Source: Pseudomonadales bacterium (GTDB taxonomy: Bacteria > Pseudomonadota > Gammaproteobacteria > Pseudomonadales > Pseudohongiellaceae). From it: 11,021 bases of DNA. The stretch lies in assembly GCA_022360535.1 (NCBI GenBank), contig JAKSCP010000258.1, forward strand, positions 1 to 11,021, read 5' to 3'. Position numbers and translations under genes: made by a program. The notes beneath the pieces are model-generated. The model ran no database searches. It was not told the origin of the DNA and saw nothing but the letters and a program-made list of their open reading frames with translations. The first letter of the stretch is position 1; each line of letters begins with the position of its first letter. Below, one piece after another: positions 5,829 to 11,021 of the stretch.

Positions 5829-7205
5829 ATGACCGACACTGCTTTTAGCCCGCTATTGGCGATTTCTCCAATGGATGGGCGCTACCGCAGTAAATGTGAA
5901 CCCCTGGCCCCCTATTTCAGCGAATTTGGCCTGATGCGCTATCGCGTCATGGTGGAAGCGCGCTGGTTACAGCAGCTCGCAGACTGTCCAGGCATCCCGG
6001 AACTGGCCTCACTGTCTGCTGATCAGGTGCAGGCGCTGGAAGATCTGCACCTGAATTTCAGTCTGGCGGATGCCGAGAGAGTGAAGGTGATAGAGAGCGA
6101 AACTAATCATGATGTCAAAGCGATAGAGTATTTTATTAAAGAAAAACTTGAAGATTCAGCAAACTTAAGCCAACACCTGGAATTCGTGCACTTCGCCTGC
6201 ACCTCTGAAGACATCAACAATCTCGCTTATGGCTTGATGGTGGATCAGGGGCGGACCCGGATATTGTTGCCGTACATGCAGCAACTCATTGATAATATTA
6301 AAGAAAAAGCCCGAGAATATGCTGACCAGCCGATGTTGTCCCGGACTCACGGGCAACCAGCTTCTCCAACTACGGTTGGTAAAGAGTTCGCGAATGTGGC
6401 GTACCGTCTGCAACGCCAACTGCAGCAGCTAACCGACACCCCAGTGCTCGGCAAGATCAACGGGGCTGTGGGCAACTACAACGCCCATCTCTCAGCCTAT
6501 CCTGACGTGGATTGGCCTACTCTGGCCAATGAGTTTGTCGACTCATTGGGATTGCAGTGGAATCCCTACACCACGCAGATCGAGCCCCATGACTATCTGG
6601 CAGAAATTTTCGATAGTGTTTCGAGATTCAACACAGTACTTATTGATTTTTCTAGAGATATTTGGTCATACATCGCAATAAATTACTTTCGTCAGAAGAC
6701 CGTCGCAGGGGAAGTTGGCTCATCAACCATGCCCCACAAGGTCAACCCAATCGATTTTGAAAACGCGGAAGGCAATCTGGGGCTGGCCAACGCCGTTATG
6801 CAACATCTGGCCAGCAAGCTGCCGGTTTCTCGCTGGCAGCGCGACCTCACCGATTCCACCTTACTGCGCAATATGGGTACTGGCCTGGCTCAAAGCTATC
6901 TAGCCTACCAGTCGCTCAGCAAAGGGCTTGGCAAGCTGGAATTGAACCCTGACGCCATCGATGCAGATATCGATAGTTGTTGGGAGATTCTGGCCGAGCC
7001 GGTACAAACCGTGATGCGTCGGTACGGTATAGAGCAGCCTTACGAAAAGCTGAAGGCGCTTACTCGTGGCAAAGGCATAAGCCAAGCTGCCTTACATGAT
7101 TTCATCAGTGGTCTGGACCTTCCAGAGCAAGCACGCCAGGACTTGCTGCAGCTCACCCCCCGCACCTATCTGGGCAATGCCATCAGCCAGGCACAGGCCA
7201 TTTGA
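5829..7205 (+). CDS. purB: Adenylosuccinate lyase PurB
   Basis: PurB cleaves fumarate from SAICAR in purine synthesis and from adenylosuccinate in AMP synthesis. At 458 residues it matches the E. coli type (456). It shows SPMDGRYR near the start, the TSEDINNLAYG motif (125-135), SRTHGQPASPTTVGKE (171-186) with catalytic His174, and the fumarase/aspartase-superfamily signature GSSTMPHKVNPIDFEN (297-312) with the catalytic serine at 298-299. AGGAA is placed six bases before the ATG and overlaps the hflD stop. The TGA stop overlaps the TTG start of roxA. Confidence 0.97.
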   Translation: MTDTAFSPLLAISPMDGRYRSKCEPLAPYFSEFGLMRYRVMVEARWLQQLADCPGIPELASLSADQVQALEDLHLNFSLADAERVKVIESETNHDVKAIEYFIKEKLEDSANLSQHLEFVHFACTSEDINNLAYGLMVDQGRTRILLPYMQQLIDNIKEKAREYADQPMLSRTHGQPASPTTVGKEFANVAYRLQRQLQQLTDTPVLGKINGAVGNYNAHLSAYPDVDWPTLANEFVDSLGLQWNPYTTQIEPHDYLAEIFDSVSRFNTVLIDFSRDIWSYIAINYFRQKTVAGEVGSSTMPHKVNPIDFENAEGNLGLANAVMQHLASKLPVSRWQRDLTDSTLLRNMGTGLAQSYLAYQSLSKGLGKLELNPDAIDADIDSCWEILAEPVQTVMRRYGIEQPYEKLKALTRGKGISQAALHDFISGLDLPEQARQDLLQLTPRTYLGNAISQAQAI

Positions 7206-8392
7206 GCCACTACCGCATTAATCCAGACTTCGACCCTGCCAGTTTCCTAGCTGAGAATTGGCAGCAGAAACCGGTAGTTATAAAGAATTTCTTCAGCGAT
7301 TTTTCCGACCCGCTGGAAGCAGAGGAACTGGCTGGTCTGGCCCTGGATGAAACAGTGGAGAGTCGCCTGGTCCAATTTAACGGAGGCAGTGGTTACGCCT
7401 CGCAACAGGGGCCGTTTCAAGAACAGACCTTCACAGGCTTAAGCGATGAAAACTGGACTCTGCTGGTGCAGGCAGTCGACCAGCTAGTCGATGAGGTTGC
7501 GCAATTGAAGCTGGCATTCCAGTTCCTGCCGAGTTGGCGCATTGATGATGTCATGGTCTCCTTTGCCACCCCCGGCGGAGGTGTGGGGCCTCATTTCGAT
7601 CACTACGATGTATTTCTAGTACAAGGCCAGGGCTCACGGTGCTGGAAAGTAGGCCCCAAAGCCTCCCAGGAATCCCATCAAATCACTGAATCTGGTCTCA
7701 AACTTCTTGATGATTTCCAGCCAGAACAAGAAGTTACTCTGAAAAGCGGAGATGTACTCTACATCCCTCCCGGATTTGGGCACTGGGGCGTCGCAGAAAC
7801 AGCAGGGCTTTGCTACTCAATCGGCTTCAGAGCCCCATCCCGCAGTGAAATGCTGGAAGCCTTTAGTGATGAGCTTATGGATCAATGCTCTGAGTTTCAG
7901 CGTTTTCGGGATTTGCCATCAGGGTCCACCCCGAGCAGCAATTCTCATCCAGGCGAAATCGCCCTACCGGATCTCAAAGCCCAGTGGCACCAGCTTGCTC
8001 CCCAACTCCATAGAGAAGAGGATTTCTATCGCAGTTTTGGCAAATTGGTGACCCGCCCGCGCTACCCCGAGTACATTGCGCTGGCTGCGACAGCACTGGA
8101 TCAGAATCAGCTCATTGCTGCCTTACTTGAAGCTAACCCTATCGAACGCAACCCAGGCTCCAGCTTCGCCTGGCTGGACCCCGAATCGGGTAGCGGGCTA
8201 TGGGTATTCGCGGATGGGGAAGCCTTTTCACAGCCAAGGGAGAATATTAAAGCTGTGATCGGGCTTTGCGACGCAAGTATTGAAAATATCTCAACTATTG
8301 AGCCACCAGAAGCGACCCAAGCCTGGCAGGATTTGCTGTTAAGGCTCGTCGGACAAGGCAGCCTGCTGCTGCCCAGCCAGCTTAGAGACTGA
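7202..8392 (+). CDS. roxA: Ribosomal protein uL16 arginine 3-hydroxylase, RoxA/YcfD type (JmjC/cupin oxygenase)
   Basis: This is a 396-residue 2-oxoglutarate/Fe(II) oxygenase of the ribosomal-oxygenase group; E. coli YcfD has 373 residues. The cupin core has WRIDDVMVSFATPGGGVGPHFDHYDVF (112-138) with iron ligands His131 and Asp133. The third ligand is His194 in DVLYIPPGFGHWG (184-196). SIGFRAPSRSEML and a helical dimerisation and winged-helix C-terminal part follow. E. coli YcfD hydroxylates an arginine of ribosomal protein L16. The frame begins at TTG 7202, overlapping the purB TGA in TTGA. An N-terminus resembling YcfD (FLAENWQQKPVVIKNF) follows within 15 residues, and there is no suitable ATG. 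The 3' end overlaps that of thrH by 11 bases. Confidence 0.92.
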   Translation: MSHYRINPDFDPASFLAENWQQKPVVIKNFFSDFSDPLEAEELAGLALDETVESRLVQFNGGSGYASQQGPFQEQTFTGLSDENWTLLVQAVDQLVDEVAQLKLAFQFLPSWRIDDVMVSFATPGGGVGPHFDHYDVFLVQGQGSRCWKVGPKASQESHQITESGLKLLDDFQPEQEVTLKSGDVLYIPPGFGHWGVAETAGLCYSIGFRAPSRSEMLEAFSDELMDQCSEFQRFRDLPSGSTPSSNSHPGEIALPDLKAQWHQLAPQLHREEDFYRSFGKLVTRPRYPEYIALAATALDQNQLIAALLEANPIERNPGSSFAWLDPESGSGLWVFADGEAFSQPRENIKAVIGLCDASIENISTIEPPEATQAWQDLLLRLVGQGSLLLPSQLRD

Positions 8393-8999
8393 GTTGTCGC
8401 TCGCTGGCTTTCAGAAATTCGGCTTTTAGATCCTCGTAGCTGTGCACCGCAGGAAACTGGGGGAACTCTTCGATCACGTTGTCCGGCGCCTTGAACAGGA
8501 TACCCGCATCAGCTTCGGACAACATGGTAGTGTCGTTGTAGGAGTCTCCTGCTGCGATAACCCTGAAGTTGAGCCCGTGGAAGGCTTTGACACATTGCCG
8601 CTTTGGGTCGGCCTGGCGCAATTTGTAATCGACTATAGCGCCGGATTCATCTGCAATCAGTCGGTGGCAGAATAATGTTGGGAAATCCAGCTGGCGCATC
8701 AGCGGTTGAGAAAACTCATAGAAAGTGTCAGACAGAATAATGACTTGGAAACGCTCCTTCAGCCACTTCACAAAGTCATGAGCCCCTTCCAGAGGCGCCA
8801 TGGTAGCTATGACTTCCTGAATGTCTGGCAACCCCAACTGATGTTGGGCCAGCAGCCCCAGGCGTTGCTTCATCAGCACGTCATAGTCAGGGATATCCCG
8901 GGTGGTAGCCCGCAGTTCATCGATCCCGGTTTTCTCGGCGAAACCAATCCATATTTCCGGGATCAGAACCCCTTCCAAATCAAGGCAGGCTAATTCCAT
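8382..8999 (-). CDS. thrH: ThrH, phosphoserine phosphatase / homoserine phosphotransferase
   Basis: The 205-residue HAD-superfamily protein is very like Pseudomonas ThrH in length and sequence. The first motif is CLDLEGV with Asp7 as nucleophile; the usual second Asp is Glu9, as in Pseudomonas ThrH. Motif II is ILSDTF (Ser90), motif III is the lysine of DPKRQ (Lys133), and motif IV is AGDSYNDTTML (Asp152, Asp156). The P. aeruginosa enzyme removes phosphate from phosphoserine and can transfer it to homoserine, linking serine and threonine synthesis. The ATG at 8999 gives the exact family N-terminus although the nearest good Shine-Dalgarno (GGGAG) is 12 bases away. It is divergent from cysH and convergent with roxA. 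Confidence 0.95.
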   Translation of the reverse strand: MELACLDLEGVLIPEIWIGFAEKTGIDELRATTRDIPDYDVLMKQRLGLLAQHQLGLPDIQEVIATMAPLEGAHDFVKWLKERFQVIILSDTFYEFSQPLMRQLDFPTLFCHRLIADESGAIVDYKLRQADPKRQCVKAFHGLNFRVIAAGDSYNDTTMLSEADAGILFKAPDNVIEEFPQFPAVHSYEDLKAEFLKASERQLSL

Positions 9000-9158
9000 T
9001 GGCTGTGACGACTCCCTGTGGTGTATTTAGACAATCGAAATGTACCAGAATTGTTTTGGCTTCTATAGGGAATAAGAAGCGCGAGAAAACGGACACCGAT
9101 TTTACGGGGCCCACGAAAACTCTAGCTCTCAATTGTCTAAGCTAGAAAAAGATTTTGT

Positions 9159-9171
9159 TTAGACAGTCTAA
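9159..9171. repeat. Perfect palindrome TTAGAC-A-GTCTAA, candidate operator
   Basis: TTAGAC (9159-9164) and GTCTAA (9166-9171) are inverted around a single A. Matching half-sites occur nearby: TTAGACAAT at 9027-9035, next to thrH, and its exact inverse ATTGTCTAA at 9132-9140. Four half-sites in about 150 bases suggest a regulator binding area serving both divergent genes. The protein that would bind is unknown. Confidence 0.4.
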
Positions 9172-9198
9172 CTATTTAATTTTGCTAGGGTTTTTTCA

Positions 9199-9232
9199 CG
9201 TGGAACATTGCTTGTGTCGCCGTGGAACATTG
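9199..9232 (+). repeat. 12-base direct repeat CGTGGAACATTG, two copies at 22-base spacing
   Basis: The identical copies are at 9199-9210 and 9221-9232. Their starts are 22 bases apart, about two turns of the helix, so both would face the same side of the DNA. They sit about 130-160 bases before cysH, downstream of the palindromic sites. This layout suits an activator or repressor binding site, but slippage or chance duplication is possible. Confidence 0.5.
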
Positions 9233-9239
9233 TCACAGC

Positions 9240-9253
9240 GGGGCTGCGGCCCC
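9240..9253 (+). other. Short GC hairpin in the cysH upstream region
   Basis: GGGGC (9240-9244) and GCCCC (9249-9253) form a five-base stem with a TGCG tetraloop. It is not followed by T residues, so it is not an intrinsic terminator. It lies about 107 bases before the cysH start and just after the direct repeat. It could be a leader structure if transcription starts upstream of it. Confidence 0.3.
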
Positions 9254-9359
9254 AACATCTCTTTACCGCCTACAGGATTTCATCGACAATGCGCCCTGCT
9301 CGGCGTCGTCCTGACACCGACTACCCTATCAGCGACACGACCCAATCGGAAAGCAGACT

Positions 9360-10091
9360 ATGCTCAGCACACAGGAAGTGAGTTCTCTTAATGAAGAACT
9401 CAAAGACAGCGAGCCTAAGGACATCATTGCCCATATGCAGTCGTTGCTTCCCAAGTTGGCGGTCGCATTCAGCGGCGCCGAAGATGTGGTGTTAGTACAT
9501 TTCGCTGCCAAGCTTGATCCAAGGCCAGCCTTCCTGAGTCTGGATACCGGCCGTCTTCACCCCCAAACCTTGCGTTATATCGAGCAAATACGGAAGCACT
9601 ATGAGTTGGATCTGGACGTACTGCATCCGGACCCTGCAGAGTTGGATCAGCTCATAAAAAACAAAGGCTTGTATAGCTTTTACGAGGACGGACACGAAGA
9701 ATGCTGCGGGATCCGAAAGGTAGCGCCCCTGGGCCGCAAGCTGCTGCATTTCGATGCCTGGGTCACCGGTCAGCGTCGGGATCAAAGCCCTACCCGTCAG
9801 GAAGTACCGGTGGTGGAGATAGATAGCAGCTTTTCCACTGCCGAACACCAGGTGTTAAAGATAAATCCTCTGGCCAACTGGAGTTCAGCCCAGGTCTGGG
9901 ATCTGATTCGGATGCTGGAAATCCCTTACAACCCGTTACACGACGAGGGCTTTGTCAGCATCGGTTGTGAACCGTGCACCAAGGCGATTGGGCCCAATCA
10001 GCATGAGCGTGAGGGCCGTTGGTGGTGGGAAGAGGCAACGATCAAGGAGTGCGGCCTGCACCGCGGCAATCTGGACCGCATGAGCGATTAG
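9360..10091 (+). CDS. cysH: Adenylylsulfate (APS) reductase, iron-sulfur CysH
   Basis: CysH reduces activated sulfate to sulfite in assimilatory sulfate reduction. The 243-residue protein has the substrate-binding loop AFSGAEDVVLV (36-46), SLDTGRLHPQT (60-70), GLYSFYEDGHEECCGIRKV (103-121), WVTGQRRDQS (134-143), IGCEPCT (201-207) and the C-terminal REGRWWWEEATIKECGLH (217-234). Cys115, Cys116, Cys203 and Cys206 form the [4Fe-4S] ligand set that marks APS reductases and is absent from E. coli-type PAPS reductases. Cys231 is the catalytic cysteine that forms the thiosulfonate intermediate, later released by thioredoxin. The ATG at 9360 has GGAAAG six bases upstream. Its stop overlaps the stop of convergent cysB by four bases (TTAG). 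Regulation by CysB is likely from family knowledge. Confidence 0.95.
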   Translation: MLSTQEVSSLNEELKDSEPKDIIAHMQSLLPKLAVAFSGAEDVVLVHFAAKLDPRPAFLSLDTGRLHPQTLRYIEQIRKHYELDLDVLHPDPAELDQLIKNKGLYSFYEDGHEECCGIRKVAPLGRKLLHFDAWVTGQRRDQSPTRQEVPVVEIDSSFSTAEHQVLKINPLANWSSAQVWDLIRMLEIPYNPLHDEGFVSIGCEPCTKAIGPNQHEREGRWWWEEATIKECGLHRGNLDRMSD

Positions 10092-11021
10092 ATCGGGTCA
10101 AACTCCGGCAGCGCAATCTCATCAAATAAGGCGTTTCTGCGTGCAGGGTCTTTCTCTGCTGCCGCGGCCTGGATCAGTTCTTGCGTCAGATGGGGCGCAA
10201 ACATCTTGATGAAATCCACCATGTAGCTACGCAGATAGCTATCCCGGCGAAATCCCAGTTTGGTCACACTGGCCTCAAACAGATGACTGGCATCCAGGGC
10301 GATCAAGTCTTTGTCCAGTTCAGGATCGTGGGCCATTTTAGCCACTATCCCAACTCCCAGCCCGAGACGGACATAGGTCTTAATGACGTCGGCATCAGCA
10401 GCGGTGAACACCACCCTGGGGTTGAGTCCCTGCGCCTTAAACGCTTCGTCCAGCTTGGAACGACCCGTGAATCCAAAGGTGTAGGTCACCAAGGGAAAAG
10501 ATGCCAGATTACTTAGTGTTAAGTCTTTTTCATCAGCTAAAACATGAGATTTTGGCACGATCACTGCCCGATTCCATCGATAACAAGGCATCATGACTAG
10601 ATCGGTAAACAACTCCATTGCCTCAGTGGCTATCGCAAAATCGGCTGTACCATCGGCGGCGGACTGGGATATCTGCATCGGGGTACCTTGATGCATATGC
10701 AGGGCGACGGTTGGGTGCTGGGCGATAAACTCCTGAATAACGGCAGGCAGAACATAGCGGCACTGGGTATGGGTCGTAGCAACTGACAAGGAGCCTTTCT
10801 GCTCCGACGAATACTCCTCCGCAATCGACTTGATGTTGTCCACCCGCTGCAGGATCTGCTCCGCAGTGTCCAGAATGTCCTCTCCCGCTGCAGTGACCTT
10901 CTGCAGATGCTTGCCACTGCGAGAGAATATCTCCACTCCAAGTTCTTCCTCTAACTGCTTGATTTGACGGCTTATTCCAGGTTGTGATGTATAAAGGGAT
11001 TGGGCTGCCTGGGACACATTC
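10088..11021 (-). CDS. cysB: CysB, LysR-type regulator of sulfur assimilation (partial, N-terminus cut)
   Basis: The frame is open to the right edge. The first visible residues are NVSQAAQSLYTSQPGIS, which align with residue 18 onwards of CysB, so about 17 residues are missing. A GTG at 11017 lies inside the conserved helix and is not the start. The helix-turn-helix region continues as RQIKQLEEELGVEIFSRSGKHL. The effector domain has SVATTHTQCRYVLP, DFAIATEAM, VTYTFGFTGRSKLDEAF, FTAADADVIKTYVRLGLG and the C-terminal FAPHLTQEL typical of CysB. CysB activates cys genes in response to N-acetylserine. The sequence is closer to CysB than to its paralogue Cbl as I recall them. The gene is convergent with cysH and shares the bases of the stop codons. 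Confidence 0.95.
   Translation of the reverse strand, partial: NVSQAAQSLYTSQPGISRQIKQLEEELGVEIFSRSGKHLQKVTAAGEDILDTAEQILQRVDNIKSIAEEYSSEQKGSLSVATTHTQCRYVLPAVIQEFIAQHPTVALHMHQGTPMQISQSAADGTADFAIATEAMELFTDLVMMPCYRWNRAVIVPKSHVLADEKDLTLSNLASFPLVTYTFGFTGRSKLDEAFKAQGLNPRVVFTAADADVIKTYVRLGLGVGIVAKMAHDPELDKDLIALDASHLFEASVTKLGFRRDSYLRSYMVDFIKMFAPHLTQELIQAAAAEKDPARRNALFDEIALPEFDPI

Larger units (their letters stand above)
9000..9359. promoter_or_regulatory. 360-base divergent regulatory region between thrH and cysH
   Basis: The region has no convincing gene. It must hold the thrH and cysH promoters, though I see no clear -35/-10 pair in either direction. It contains repeated TTTAGAC-type sites, a 7-base inverted repeat TCTAGCT/AGCTAGA (9121-9127 and 9140-9146), a 12-base direct repeat, and a GC-rich hairpin. 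A short frame of 30 codons (9289-9381) overlaps the start of cysH but has only a weak AGGA at 11-base spacing. AT content is higher between 9120 and 9200 than in the flanking genes. Control of cysH by CysB would be expected from the family, but no defined CysB consensus can be checked by eye. Confidence 0.5.

Noticed and set aside
9155..9391. 78-codon open frame in the thrH-cysH intergenic region
   Set aside because: It opens with TTG, has no ribosome-binding site, overlaps the cysH start and shows no family resemblance; the repeats inside it look regulatory.
9329..9848. Minus-strand frames of 60 and 118 codons opposite cysH
   Set aside because: They are antisense to a strongly conserved gene and show no recognisable domain or start signal.
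11015..11017. GTG at 11017 as the cysB start
   Set aside because: The codon lies inside the conserved helix-turn-helix region (NVSQAAQSL); the gene continues past the window edge.
1..11021. Mobile elements, CRISPR arrays, defence or phage genes
   Set aside because: No transposase, integrase, long terminal inverted repeats or regularly spaced repeats were seen; all long frames belong to housekeeping families.

Overview
The window reads as ordinary chromosome from a gammaproteobacterium, probably an oligotrophic or marine relative of the pseudomonads or Cellvibrionales. The proteins resemble Pseudomonas and E. coli families, and two blocks have familiar order: cspD / clpS-clpA, and thrH / cysH / cysB, as I recall from Pseudomonas. 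CysH is the iron-sulfur (APS-type) enzyme, as in Pseudomonas, not the enterobacterial PAPS type. The organism call is inferred from recalled protein and gene-order similarity, not from a search.

Layout from left to right. On the minus strand, clpS and the start of clpA (cut by the left edge) encode the N-end-rule adaptor and the unfoldase of the ClpAP protease. Divergent from them is cspD, with a good sigma70 promoter and a hairpin at the predicted 5' end of its mRNA. Then comes rluE (23S rRNA pseudouridine synthase), followed on the opposite strand by moaC-moaD-moaE (molybdopterin synthesis), which ends in an intrinsic terminator overlapping the moaE stop. Next is a tightly packed five-gene plus-strand run: nudJ-mnmA-hflD-purB-roxA (Nudix hydrolase, tRNA 2-thiouridylase, HflD, adenylosuccinate lyase, ribosomal protein hydroxylase). 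Three of its four junctions overlap, and two of its genes start with TTG. It converges on thrH. A 360-base divergent intergenic region separates thrH from cysH, and cysH converges on cysB, which is cut by the right edge at its N-terminal end.

Functionally, the left part serves protein quality control and stationary phase. The centre combines translation-machinery modification (rluE, mnmA, roxA) with nucleotide metabolism (nudJ, purB) and molybdenum cofactor. The right part serves sulfate assimilation and amino-acid phosphate metabolism, with the regulator (cysB) beside a likely target (cysH).

I see no mobile element, CRISPR array, tRNA, rRNA, phage or defence gene, and no credible undescribed multi-gene system. 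The points worth a second look are regulatory: repeated TTTAGAC-type palindromic sites in two divergent intergenic regions, a 12-bp direct repeat at 22-bp spacing upstream of cysH, the cspD leader hairpin, and moaCDE sitting inside an otherwise conserved rluE-nudJ-mnmA-hflD-purB neighbourhood.
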